A stretch of 13,508 bases of DNA from Acetobacteraceae bacterium (lineage in GTDB: Bacteria > Pseudomonadota > Alphaproteobacteria > Acetobacterales > Acetobacteraceae): the NCBI GenBank assembly GCA_027306955.1, contig DAHUXX010000155.1:1-13508 (forward strand), given 5' to 3'. Position numbers and translations under genes: made by a program. The notes beneath the pieces are model-generated. The model saw only the letters and a program-made list of their open reading frames with translations. It ran no database searches and was not told where the DNA came from. Positions 1-7,517 of the stretch are shown here, piece after piece; position 1 is the stretch's first letter, and the number at the start of each line of letters is the position of its first letter.

Positions 1-2
1 CC

Positions 3-875
3 GAGCGGTTCGGCAAGGCGGTGCGCACGCCGGCACGCGACACGATGCTGGCGCAGGCGACCACGGACATGGGCCGCGGCCTCGGCTTCGCGATCCACGA
101 GGTGCTCGACCAGGTGGGTGCCGTCGTCGGCCCGCTGCTGGTCGCGGTCATGATCGCCCTGTCCGGCTACCGCGCCGGCTTCGCTGTGCTCGCCATTCCG
201 GCCGTGCTGACGCTGGCGACCCTCGCCTGGCTGCGCCGCGCCGTGCCGAAGCCTTCGGCCTACGAGCCGGTGCGTCGCGAGGAATCCGCGCCGGCGGGCG
301 ACGGGCTCGCCGCACTGCCCCGGCGCTTCTGGCTCTATGCCGTCTTCTCCGCTGTCTCGATGCTCGGCTTTCCAACCTTCGCGGTGCTCGCCTTCCACCA
401 GGAGGTCGGCCACGTCATCGCGCCGGCGCTGATCCCGGTCACCTTCGCCGCCGCCATGGGCGTGGACGCGTTGGCGGCGCTGGGCTCCGGCTACCTCTAC
501 GACCGCGTCGGCCTGCGTGGCTTGGTCGTGGCGCTTCCGTTCACCGCGATGGTTCCCTTCCTGTCGTTCTCCGATACCCCCGCCCTGGTCTGGATCGGCG
601 CCCTCGCCTGGGGCGCCGTCATGGGAATTCACGAGTCGACGATGCGCGCCGCGGTGGCCGACCTCGTTGCCGAGACGATGCGCGGCTTCGGCTATGGCGT
701 GTTCACGGCCATCTACGGCCTCGCCTGGCTCGCGGGCTCGACGATCATCGGCGCGCTCTACAGCACCTCGTTCCTGGCGGTCGCCGGCTTTGTCGTTGCC
801 GCGCAACTTGCCGCACTCGTTCCGCTCACGATGCTTTCCCGCGAGCCCGGCCGCACACCACCGGCGACACGCTGA
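3..875 (+). CDS. MFS family transporter, C-terminal part (cut by window start)
   Basis: The open frame runs in from base 3 with no start codon, so the gene begins to the left of the window; the GTG at base 21 lies inside a conserved segment and is not a start. The first residues (ERFGKAVRTPARDTMLA) match the cytoplasmic loop common in major facilitator superfamily exporters and importers, where R/G/R-x-PARD precedes a transmembrane helix. About seven to eight hydrophobic segments follow, separated by a basic central loop (LRRAVPKPSAYEPVRREE) that is the usual hinge between the two six-helix halves. The protein is therefore an inner-membrane secondary transporter. The substrate cannot be read from the sequence. 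It converges with the antiporter gene on the other strand, about 100 bases away. Confidence 0.8.
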   Translation, partial: ERFGKAVRTPARDTMLAQATTDMGRGLGFAIHEVLDQVGAVVGPLLVAVMIALSGYRAGFAVLAIPAVLTLATLAWLRRAVPKPSAYEPVRREESAPAGDGLAALPRRFWLYAVFSAVSMLGFPTFAVLAFHQEVGHVIAPALIPVTFAAAMGVDALAALGSGYLYDRVGLRGLVVALPFTAMVPFLSFSDTPALVWIGALAWGAVMGIHESTMRAAVADLVAETMRGFGYGVFTAIYGLAWLAGSTIIGALYSTSFLAVAGFVVAAQLAALVPLTMLSREPGRTPPATR

Positions 876-916
876 GCAAGCGGAGGCGCATCGATGAGGT
901 CCGGGACAGCGAGGTC

Positions 917-1552
917 TCAGACGGCGCGCTCATGGCCCGTGCCCTTCTTCCGGTGCTCCACCTGTTCGCGGCGCCGCTCAATGGCCCAGCAGGTGGATCG
1001 CATAGGCGCCGGACAGATAGACGACGAGCAGCGAAAGGCTGACCCAGCCGATCGTGCCGCCCAGGCGTGTCTGCGGCTTGAAAACATGGCGACGATGAAG
1101 ATGCCGGACATGATCGTGCCCGCAACGGCGGTGATGGCATGCGCCGGCGACACCGCGAGCAGGAGCGGTCCCTTACGGTAGGCAAGATCGTCGACGGCCA
1201 CGATGAGGATGTCGAACAGGTTGCTGCCGAGCAGGCTGCCGATGGCCATGTCCTCGGCACCGCGCCGCAGCGCACTGATCGTCACCACCAATTCGGGGAC
1301 CGAGGTCGTGCCGGCGATCAGCGGCGTGCCGACTAAGGTCGTCTTCCAGCCCATCGTCGTGGCGATTTCCTCGCCGACGAAGGGCAGCCAGGACCCGGCG
1401 ACGGCGATCACGCCCGCCGCGGCGGCATAGCGCAGTGCCGCGGAGCGCAGCGTGATCGTGCCCTCGGCCCTGCCGGCGCTGATCGGCCGATGCGTGCGCC
1501 GCTCATAGACGAAGGCCGCCCGCATCGCGACCAGACAGATCGCGACGCTCAA
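917..1552 (-). CDS. Antiporter C-terminal fragment (alpha-repeat 2)
   Basis: This open frame begins at a TTG that overlaps the stop of the preceding fragment by four bases, but the same frame stays open upstream of the TTG, so the apparent start is an artefact of the frameshift. It carries the second alpha repeat (TSVPEL, GSLLGSNLFD) and three to four hydrophobic segments. From about residue 157 (after VAMF) it goes out of frame into a polar, Arg-rich tail; the correct frame gives KPQTRLGGTIGW and a final membrane helix, ending at 978. The bases 917-977 are therefore read-through and not part of the original gene. Confidence 0.55.
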   Translation of the reverse strand: MSVAICLVAMRAAFVYERRTHRPISAGRAEGTITLRSAALRYAAAAGVIAVAGSWLPFVGEEIATTMGWKTTLVGTPLIAGTTSVPELVVTISALRRGAEDMAIGSLLGSNLFDILIVAVDDLAYRKGPLLLAVSPAHAITAVAGTIMSGIFIVAMFSSRRHAWAARSAGSAFRCSSSICPAPMRSTCWAIERRREQVEHRKKGTGHERAV

Positions 1553-1986
1553 CGGCGTGGAGGCGCTGACGTGCAGGAACCGAAAGGCAAGGTTTCCCGG
1601 CCGAGCAGCAGGAAGGCGCCGACCGTGCCGATGAGAATCACGCCGAAACCGGCGATGAGGATGTGCCCCTGGTCGACGCGCCGGTACATGGGCTCGCCGC
1701 GCCTCAGTTCGTCGAGCAGCACCAGCATCACGAGATTGAAGACGCAGCTGCCGAGCGCGTCCCCAACCGCGATGTTGGGCGCGCCCGCGGCCGTTACGGC
1801 GCTCATGCCGGTGAAACGCTCCGGCAGCGACGTGGCGGTCGCCACCAGCACGAGCCCGACCCAGAAGCGCGAAAGCCCGGCCAGCTCCGCGATGGCATGG
1901 CGGTACCGGGTGAGGAACGGAGCAGCGACGCCGATCAAGCGGGCGCAGATGCCGAAATGCAGCCAGGGGAGGAGGCTAGCCGCCAT
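978..1986 (-). pseudogene. Sodium/calcium exchanger-family antiporter (YrbG/CaxA-like), two frameshifts
   Basis: Two open frames on the minus strand make one cation/Ca2+ exchanger. The N-terminal part carries alpha-repeat 1 (GLVLVATATSLPERFTG), the C-terminal part alpha-repeat 2 (GTPLIAGTTSVPELVV, then GSLLGSNLFD); the family needs both repeats in one chain to form the ion site. Continuity breaks near 1580-1600, where the frame shifts at runs of T, C or A, and again at the AAAA run 1081-1084. After the second shift the restored frame reads on through a hydrophobic helix and ends LLGH at the TGA (plus-strand TCA) at 978-980. Adding one base at each site gives exactly 336 residues, a normal length for the family. 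The ATG overlaps the end of the P-type ATPase gene by 11 bases and has a GGGGA-type ribosome site. Either a decayed gene or two homopolymer sequencing errors. Confidence 0.75.
1549..1986 (-). CDS. Antiporter N-terminal fragment (alpha-repeat 1)
   Basis: This is the intact-looking 145-codon open frame of the broken antiporter. It holds the first alpha repeat with the conserved TSLPE and, about 20 residues on, GSCVFNLVML, then two more hydrophobic segments. The last dozen residues (from about GRETLPF onward) are out of register: the alternative frame there reads LAFRFLHVSASTPLSV and joins smoothly to the next fragment. As it stands it would give only half of an exchanger, so no transport activity is expected from it alone. 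Confidence 0.6.
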   Translation of the reverse strand: MAASLLPWLHFGICARLIGVAAPFLTRYRHAIAELAGLSRFWVGLVLVATATSLPERFTGMSAVTAAGAPNIAVGDALGSCVFNLVMLVLLDELRRGEPMYRRVDQGHILIAGFGVILIGTVGAFLLLGRETLPFGSCTSAPPRR

Positions 1987-4681
1987 CGCGCTTCCCCAGC
2001 CGGCGGGCGGCGATCACCATGACCGCCTGCGTCGCGACGAGTGGTGCCAGGCTGCATGCCAGCACCGCCGCCCACATCGACCCGGTGAGCGGCGCCAGGT
2101 GCAGCAGCTCGGCCGCCGGCGCCAGGTAGGGCGGCGCCGCCAGCAACAGGGTGCACAGCACGAGCGCGGCCCACAGCCACAGGTTTCGCGTCACCTCGTT
2201 GACGAAGGCTCCCGTGCGCACGTCGCGCATGTCGAACGCATGCCAGAGCTGCGCGAAGGCGAGGGTGAGGAACGTCACCGTCACCGATCGCCGCGCGTCG
2301 AGGCCGAGCCAGCGCGTGGCGGCGAGCGCCGCGAACGTGCCGGCGGCGAGGACCACGCCCTGCGCCACGATGGTGAGCCACTGCGCGCGCCCCAGGACGG
2401 GTTCGCGTGGGTCGCGCGGCGGCCGTGCGAGAATGCCGACCTCGCCCTCGCCCATGGCCAGCGCGAAGGCGGGGAACACATCCGTCACCAGGTTGAGATA
2501 GAGGATCTGCAACGGCAGCAGCGGCAGCGGCAGCGCCCACAGCACGGCGACGCCCACCACCATCACCTCGGAGAGGTTGCACGACAGCAGATAGGCCACG
2601 AAGCGACGGATGTTGCCGAAGATGATCCGCCCCTGGCGGATCGCCTTGACGATGGTGGGGAAGGCGTCGTCGAGCAGGATCATCGCCGCCGCCTCGCGTG
2701 CCACGTCGGTGCCGCGCAGCCCCATCGCGACCCCGATATCCGCCTGGCGCAAAGCGGGCGCGTCGTTCACGCCGTCGCCCGTCATCGCGACGACCTCGCC
2801 CGCTTCCTGGCACGCCCGCACCAGCGCGAGCTTTTCCGTCGGGCTCACGCGCGCGAAGATCGCAACGTCGCGCAGTGCAGCGGGGTTCGCGAGCACGCCC
2901 GCGATCGCCTTGCCCTCCACCACCTCGGCCGCGTCGCCCGCGAGCCCGACCGCGCGGCCGATGGCGCGCGCCGTCACCGCGTGGTCGCCGGTCACCATCA
3001 CCACGCGGATGCCAGCGCGATGGCAGTCGCGGATCGCCTGCGGCACGTCGGCGCGCGCCGGGTCCTCCATGCCGACGAGGCCGATCAGCACCAGCCCCTC
3101 GTAGGGTGCGCCGTCCGGCGCGGTCTGCACCTTCATCGCGCAGGCGAGCACGCGCAGCCCGTGAAGGCCGAGCCGCCCGGCATGCGTGAGCCACTCGCCA
3201 CGCGCATGCTCGTCGAGCGCCACGTCGCCGTGGTCCGCGATCACGCGCGTCGCCGCCGCGAGCACCGCCTCCGGCGCGCCCTTGACCGCGACCAGGAAGC
3301 CGTCGCCGCTCTCGTGCACCGTCGCCATCATCCGGGCGGCGGCGTCGAAGGCGTGCTTGCGCACCAGCGGGCGCTCGGCCAGCAGCTCCCTTCGTTTCAA
3401 ACCCGCGTGGTGCCCGGCGCGCAGCAGCGCGATCTCCATCGGGTCGCCGCTCGCGCGGTGCCCCGCGTGATCGAGCGAGGCGTCGTTGCAGAGCACGGCG
3501 ACGCGCAGCAACAGGTTCGGCTGGTGGTCGCCGGCGAGGCGGGCGACGGCCTCCGCGTGCCCCGCGCGCCCGTGGGCACCCGTCGCGACTTCGACTTCGC
3601 CCGAGGGCGTGACCAGGCGCCGCACCGTCATCCGGTTCTCGGTGAGCGTGCCGGTCTTGTCGGTGAGGATCACGGTCGTCGCACCCAGCGTCTCGACCGC
3701 CGACAGCCGCTCGATGAGCGCGTTCTGCCGCGCCATGCGCCACATGCCGCGCGCCAGCGCGAGTGTCGCCACGATCGGCAGGCCCTCGGGAATGGCCGCA
3801 ACCGCCAGCGCGATCGCGGACTCGATCATCAGCAGGGGATCCTGGCCCCGGGCAAGCCCGAGCGCGCCGATCGCCAGCGCGACGGCAAGCGTTGCCCAGA
3901 CGAGCTGCGCCGACAGCCGGGCGAGCTTGCGCTCCAGCGGCGAGCTTCCAGCACGGGCTCCGAGCGAGAGTCGCGTGATCCGGCCGAGCTCCGTCGCGAG
4001 CCCGGTGGCGACGACGACGCCCGCGCCGCTGCCGCGCGTGACGGAGGTGCCCTTGAACAGCATCGAGGCGCGGTCGCCGAGGCGCGCCTCGCGCGGCACC
4101 GGCCGGGTCTGCTTGCCGACCGGCACCGACTCGCCGGTCAGCGTCGATTCATCCGCCGCCAGCTGCGATCCCTCGATGAGCCGCAGATCGGCCGAGACCG
4201 CGTCGCCCGCGTCCAGCAGCACGACGTCGCCGGGCACCAGTTCCTCGGCCGGCACCAGCCGCACATGGCCCTCGCGGCGCACCCGTGCCGCGTGGCCGCC
4301 CAGCGCGCGCAGCGCCTCGATCGAGCGCGCCGCCTTCAGCTCGGTGGTGAAACCGATCGCACCGTTGATCGCGAGCACGGCGAGGATGGCGCTGCCTTGC
4401 TCCAGTTCGCCGAACGAGAACGCCAGCGCCGCGGCGACACCGAGCAGGTAGACGACCGGCCCCGCGAACTGGCGCAGCAGAAGCCCGAGCGCGGTGGCGG
4501 CCCGGCGTGCGGCGATCGTGTTCGGCCCGAACCGGCCGCGCCGCGCGATGACCTCGTCGTCCGGAAGGCCGTCGGCCTCCGACACGTCGAGGGCAGCCAG
4601 CAGCGCGGGGACGGGCAGGGCGTGCGGGCTCGCCGGCAATGCCAGCCGCGGCGGGTCGTCCGCAACGACGGGTTGGGACAT
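1976..4681 (-). CDS. P2-type cation-translocating ATPase (Ca2+-ATPase-like), 901 aa
   Basis: An inner-membrane P-type ATPase that pumps a cation, most probably Ca2+ out of the cell, using an aspartyl-phosphate intermediate. Visible in order: N-terminal cation-ATPase domain (about 20-90); actuator loop with TGES at 182-185; M4 with PEGLP at 298-302; phosphorylation motif DKTGTLTEN with Asp341; nucleotide-domain KGAPE at 467-471; TGD at 564-566; hinge TGDGVNDAP at 634-642; then M5 to M10. Cation-site residues of the SERCA/PMR1 group are present: Asn702 and Glu705 in M5 (SCNLSE), Asn730 and Asp734 in M6 (NLVTD). Length is normal for the family. The ATG at 4681 is fixed by a near-perfect ribosome site, AAAGGAGG, four to five bases upstream (plus 4686-4693). 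The stop overlaps the antiporter start, so the two are translationally coupled; the neighbour supports Ca2+ as the substrate, though Mn2+ or another ion is not excluded. Confidence 0.92.
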   Translation of the reverse strand: MSQPVVADDPPRLALPASPHALPVPALLAALDVSEADGLPDDEVIARRGRFGPNTIAARRAATALGLLLRQFAGPVVYLLGVAAALAFSFGELEQGSAILAVLAINGAIGFTTELKAARSIEALRALGGHAARVRREGHVRLVPAEELVPGDVVLLDAGDAVSADLRLIEGSQLAADESTLTGESVPVGKQTRPVPREARLGDRASMLFKGTSVTRGSGAGVVVATGLATELGRITRLSLGARAGSSPLERKLARLSAQLVWATLAVALAIGALGLARGQDPLLMIESAIALAVAAIPEGLPIVATLALARGMWRMARQNALIERLSAVETLGATTVILTDKTGTLTENRMTVRRLVTPSGEVEVATGAHGRAGHAEAVARLAGDHQPNLLLRVAVLCNDASLDHAGHRASGDPMEIALLRAGHHAGLKRRELLAERPLVRKHAFDAAARMMATVHESGDGFLVAVKGAPEAVLAAATRVIADHGDVALDEHARGEWLTHAGRLGLHGLRVLACAMKVQTAPDGAPYEGLVLIGLVGMEDPARADVPQAIRDCHRAGIRVVMVTGDHAVTARAIGRAVGLAGDAAEVVEGKAIAGVLANPAALRDVAIFARVSPTEKLALVRACQEAGEVVAMTGDGVNDAPALRQADIGVAMGLRGTDVAREAAAMILLDDAFPTIVKAIRQGRIIFGNIRRFVAYLLSCNLSEVMVVGVAVLWALPLPLLPLQILYLNLVTDVFPAFALAMGEGEVGILARPPRDPREPVLGRAQWLTIVAQGVVLAAGTFAALAATRWLGLDARRSVTVTFLTLAFAQLWHAFDMRDVRTGAFVNEVTRNLWLWAALVLCTLLLAAPPYLAPAAELLHLAPLTGSMWAAVLACSLAPLVATQAVMVIAARRLGKRDGG

Positions 4682-4750
4682 CGCGCCTCCTTTCCCTGCC
4701 GAGACATAGCGCGAGCGGTTGCGCCGGCCATGATCCAGGTCAGCGCGGCG

Positions 4751-5053
4751 TCAGCTTCCCTTCTCGCGGCCGCCACGGCGAAGGCACCGGGCGAACGCCA
4801 TGGCCGCGCCCGCAAGGAGCCGCCGCGCGATCGGCAACTGATCCGCGAGGAGAACGAATCCGAGCGGCAGCATCCAGAATCCCACGACCGGCAGGAACCA
4901 GGCCAGGCCGCCCAGCACCAGCAGGATGCCGAGGGGCAGGCGCAGCAGCGGCGACGCCTGGCGCAGCCGCGCCATCCGCGCGGCGATGCGCGGCGGCAGT
5001 CGCTCGATCTGCCGGCGGATGAACTCTTCCGCTTCCCGGTCGTTGGGCAGCAT
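4751..5053 (-). CDS. Small two-helix membrane protein (hypothetical)
   Basis: A 100-residue protein with a charged, amphipathic N-terminal half (EEFIRRQIERLPPRIAARM) followed by two close hydrophobic helices at about 38-56 and 58-70, the second beginning FWMLPLGFVLLA, and a basic C-terminus. This layout resembles the small PGPGW/transmembrane proteins of unknown function in alphaproteobacteria, some of which carry a misleading tryptophan-synthase label; the family match is from memory and tentative. I chose the ATG at 5053 because AAGGGG lies about nine bases upstream; a TTG at 5119 would extend it by 22 residues without a clear ribosome site. It lies 69 bases upstream of the P-type ATPase and reads the same way, so it is probably the first gene of that operon. 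No function can be given. Confidence 0.65.
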   Translation of the reverse strand: MLPNDREAEEFIRRQIERLPPRIAARMARLRQASPLLRLPLGILLVLGGLAWFLPVVGFWMLPLGFVLLADQLPIARRLLAGAAMAFARCLRRGGREKGS

Positions 5054-5090
5054 GCGTTCGAACCCCTTGGCTGGCGCAGGGCCAGGTCGC

Positions 5091-5110
5091 CAGACGCCGG
5101 GAGTCGTCTG
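5091..5110. promoter_or_regulatory. Inverted repeat between divergent genes
   Basis: CAGACG-N8-CGTCTG lies in the short spacer between the divergent small membrane protein gene and the nitroreductase gene. Its position makes it a possible operator or part of the leader of either transcript. No convincing -10 element was found beside it, and six-base arms can occur by chance in GC-rich DNA. Confidence 0.25.
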
Positions 5111-5133
5111 CGGAGTCAAGGGCGCCGGTCGCC

Positions 5134-6045
5134 GTGTTTGCGCGCATGGCCAGGCCGGCGCACAGTCGGCCCTCGGATCGCGGCAGGCGAACGGGGGCGA
5201 GGTTGGACGACACGGCAGTCGGCGCCATCAGGACGGCGCTGTCGGAGCGCTTCGGCGAGGATCTCGCCGTTGACCCGGCGCTCCCGGGGCTCGATGAACT
5301 GGCGCGGATCGCGGGGCATTGTTCGCACCGGCGCTACCTGCCGCGTCCCGTCGCGCCGGAGCTGCTGCGGCTGCTCTGCGCCGCGGCACTCTCGGCACCG
5401 TCGAAGAGCGACCTGCAGCAATGCGACATCGTGATCGTGAGCGACGCCGCCATCCGCAAGGCGATCGCGGCCACCATCGCGGACATGTCCTGGATCGAGG
5501 CGGCGCCGGCGTTCCTGGTTTTCGTTGCTAACGGAGAACGTCTTCCGCTGCTCGCGCGGCTGCGCGGCAAGCCGTTTCTCAACGACCATCTCGACGCCTT
5601 CTTCAACGCCGCGGTCGACGCCGGGATCGTGCTGGGGAACTTCGTGCGCGCCGCCGAGGCGGTGGGTCTCGGCTGCTGCCCGATCAGCGCCATCCGCGAC
5701 CATCCCGGCGTCGTCGACGATCTGCTGCGCCTGCCGCGCCGCGCCGTCCCCGTGGCCGGCCTCTGCCTCGGCTGGCCGGCCGGGCCAGGCGAGATCTCGC
5801 CGCGCCTGTCGCTCGGCACCACGGTGATCGAGAATGCCTACAGCGAGCGCGACCTCGCTGCCGAGATCGACGCCTACGACCGCCGCCGCGCGCAGTTGCG
5901 GCCCTACCGGCGCCAACGTAACCTCGCCCGCTGGGGACAGGCGCCGTCCTATGGCTGGTCGGAGGACAAGGCCCGGCAATATGCCGAGCCGACACGCGGG
6001 GATTTCGGCAACTTCGTCCGCGGCAAGGGGTTCTGCCTCGACTAG
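5134..6045 (+). CDS. Nitroreductase family protein (NfsA/NfrA-like flavoprotein)
   Basis: A cytoplasmic FMN-dependent oxidoreductase that would take electrons from NAD(P)H. Family signs, numbered from the GTG at 5134: HRRYLPRPV at 65-73, the usual phosphate-binding Arg segment; SAPSKSDLQ at 87-95, the FMN-binding Ser-rich loop; the long helix with AFFNAAVDAGIVLGNFVRAAEAVGLG at about 155-180; GLCLGWPAG at 209-217; and a C-terminal tail with W, R and GDFGNFVRGKGF like that of NfsA/NfrA. It is somewhat longer than usual (up to 303 residues). The start is uncertain: GTG 5134 has AAGGG about 11 bases upstream, ATG 5146 and TTG 5203 (preceded by GGGGCGAGG) also fit, and the homologous part begins after residue 25. 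It reads 57 bases ahead of the leuC-like gene and may share its transcript. The physiological substrate is unknown; nitro compounds, quinones or free flavin are all possible. Confidence 0.85.
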   Translation: MFARMARPAHSRPSDRGRRTGARLDDTAVGAIRTALSERFGEDLAVDPALPGLDELARIAGHCSHRRYLPRPVAPELLRLLCAAALSAPSKSDLQQCDIVIVSDAAIRKAIAATIADMSWIEAAPAFLVFVANGERLPLLARLRGKPFLNDHLDAFFNAAVDAGIVLGNFVRAAEAVGLGCCPISAIRDHPGVVDDLLRLPRRAVPVAGLCLGWPAGPGEISPRLSLGTTVIENAYSERDLAAEIDAYDRRRAQLRPYRRQRNLARWGQAPSYGWSEDKARQYAEPTRGDFGNFVRGKGFCLD

Positions 6046-6102
6046 CCGATCGCGGCGCAGGCCACGGACGGGACATCCAGACGCAACGGAGCAGAGAGGC
6101 GC

Positions 6103-7512
6103 ATGAAGACGCTGTTCGACAAGGTTTGGGACAGCCACGTCGTGGCACGGGAGGAAGACGAGACGCTGCTCTACGTCGACCGCTGCCTCATCCACGAGGG
6201 CTCGCGGCACACGTTCGACACCCTGCACGAGCGCGGCCTCGCCGTCGCGCATCCGGACAAGGTGTTCGCGTTCTCCGACCATTACATCCCAACCGATCCG
6301 CGGGCGCGCGCGGGCGGGCTCGCGAACCTTCCCGACCCCGAGATCCGCAACATGATCGAGCTCCTGGAGCGCAACACCGACGAGTACGGGATCGCGCGCT
6401 TCGGCTGGGGTGACGCGCGGCAGGGCATCCTGCACGTGGCCGGCCCGGAACTCGGGCTGAGCCAGCCGGGCATCGCGCTGGTGGGCGCGGACTCCCACAC
6501 CTCGACGCACGGCGCGTTCGGCAACCTCTCCTTCGGCATCGGCGCCTCGGAGACCACGCACGTGGTAGCGACCCAGACGATCTGGCAGCGCCGGCCGGAG
6601 ACATTGCGTATCCGCATCGATGGCACCCCCGGCTTCGGCGTCACGGCCAAGGATATCATCCTCGCCGTGATCGCGAAGATCGGCATCGGCGGCGCGATCG
6701 GCTACGCCATCGAGTACGCGGGCTCCACCATCGCGCGCATGTCGATGAACGAGCGCATGACGGTGTGCAACATGTCGATCGAGGCCGGCGGGCGGGCCGG
6801 CATGATCGCGCCCGACGAGACCACCTACCAGTTCCTCGCCGATCGCCCGTTCACGCCCAAGGGGGCGGCGTGGGACGCGGCGCTGGCGTTCTGGCGCACG
6901 CTGCCCTCCGACCCAGGTGCCGCGTTCGGCAAGGAGGTCGAACTCGACGCCGCCAGCGTGGCGCCCATGGTGACCTGGGGCACCAACCCGGAGCAGGCGC
7001 TGCCGATCACCGGGCGCGTGCCGGACCCCGACCGCGAGACGAACGCCGAGCGGCGCGGCGAATACGCCAAGGCACTGGCCTACATGGGGCTGCAGCCGAA
7101 CGTGCCGCTCGGCGACATCGCCGTCGATCGCGTCTTCATCGGCTCCTGCACCAATGGCCGCATCGACGATCTGCGCGCCGCGGCGGCGGTCGCGAAGCTC
7201 GGGCGCGCCGTCGTTCCCACCTGGGTCGTGCCCGGCTCGGAGGGCGTCAAGCGGCAGGCCGAGGCCGAGGGGCTCGACCGCATCTTCACCGCCGCCGGCT
7301 TCGAGTGGCGCGAGGCCGGCTGCTCGATGTGCACCGCGATCAACGGCGACCAGCTTACACCCGGCGAGCGTTGCGCCTCGACCTCGAACCGCAACTTCCA
7401 GGGCCGGCAGGGGCCGGGCGGGCGCACGCACCTGATGAGCCCGGCCATGGCCGCGGCCGCGGCGCTGCGCGGCCACCTGGTGGATGTGCGCGAACTCGGC
7501 GGAAGGAACTGA
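6103..7512 (+). CDS. leuC: 3-isopropylmalate dehydratase-type large subunit (LeuC paralogue)
   Basis: Large subunit of an aconitase-superfamily hydro-lyase, which moves or removes water on a hydroxy-dicarboxylic or tricarboxylic acid with a [4Fe-4S] cluster. The cluster ligands are Cys349 (GSCTNGR), Cys407 and Cys410 (GCSMC); DSHTSTHGAFG at 130-140 and CASTSNRNFQGRQG at 424-437 are also typical. At 469 residues it is normal LeuC length and aligns with E. coli LeuC end to end by eye. Several otherwise constant positions differ: FAFSDHYIPT at 55-64 where LeuC has FATMDHNV-T, TNGR for TNSR, and GCSMCTAING for GCSMCLAMN. This points to a paralogue that may use another acid (citraconate-, dimethylmalate- or homoaconitate-like) rather than leucine biosynthesis. 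The ATG has AGAGG just upstream. The leuD-like partner follows after five bases. Confidence 0.88.
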   Translation: MKTLFDKVWDSHVVAREEDETLLYVDRCLIHEGSRHTFDTLHERGLAVAHPDKVFAFSDHYIPTDPRARAGGLANLPDPEIRNMIELLERNTDEYGIARFGWGDARQGILHVAGPELGLSQPGIALVGADSHTSTHGAFGNLSFGIGASETTHVVATQTIWQRRPETLRIRIDGTPGFGVTAKDIILAVIAKIGIGGAIGYAIEYAGSTIARMSMNERMTVCNMSIEAGGRAGMIAPDETTYQFLADRPFTPKGAAWDAALAFWRTLPSDPGAAFGKEVELDAASVAPMVTWGTNPEQALPITGRVPDPDRETNAERRGEYAKALAYMGLQPNVPLGDIAVDRVFIGSCTNGRIDDLRAAAAVAKLGRAVVPTWVVPGSEGVKRQAEAEGLDRIFTAAGFEWREAGCSMCTAINGDQLTPGERCASTSNRNFQGRQGPGGRTHLMSPAMAAAAALRGHLVDVRELGGRN

Positions 7513-7517
7513 TCGAC

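Noticed and set aside
21..23. GTG as the start of the MFS gene
   Set aside because: The conserved MFS loop begins before it and the frame is open to the window edge, so the gene is truncated by the window.
1490..5434. A 1314-codon open frame on the plus strand
   Set aside because: It is antisense to the P-type ATPase and antiporter and has a low-complexity Arg/His/Gln-rich product. Such long shadows are normal opposite GC-rich genes.
5116..7476. A 786-codon open frame on the minus strand
   Set aside because: It lies opposite the nitroreductase and leuC-like genes, both of which have clear family motifs; its product resembles no protein family.
6765..7517. Upstream extension of leuD and tctA-like long frames as fused proteins (leuD from 6765; tctA to 11202)
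   Set aside because: The extra parts lie inside leuC and tctB in another frame and have no family similarity; well-placed starts with ribosome sites exist downstream.
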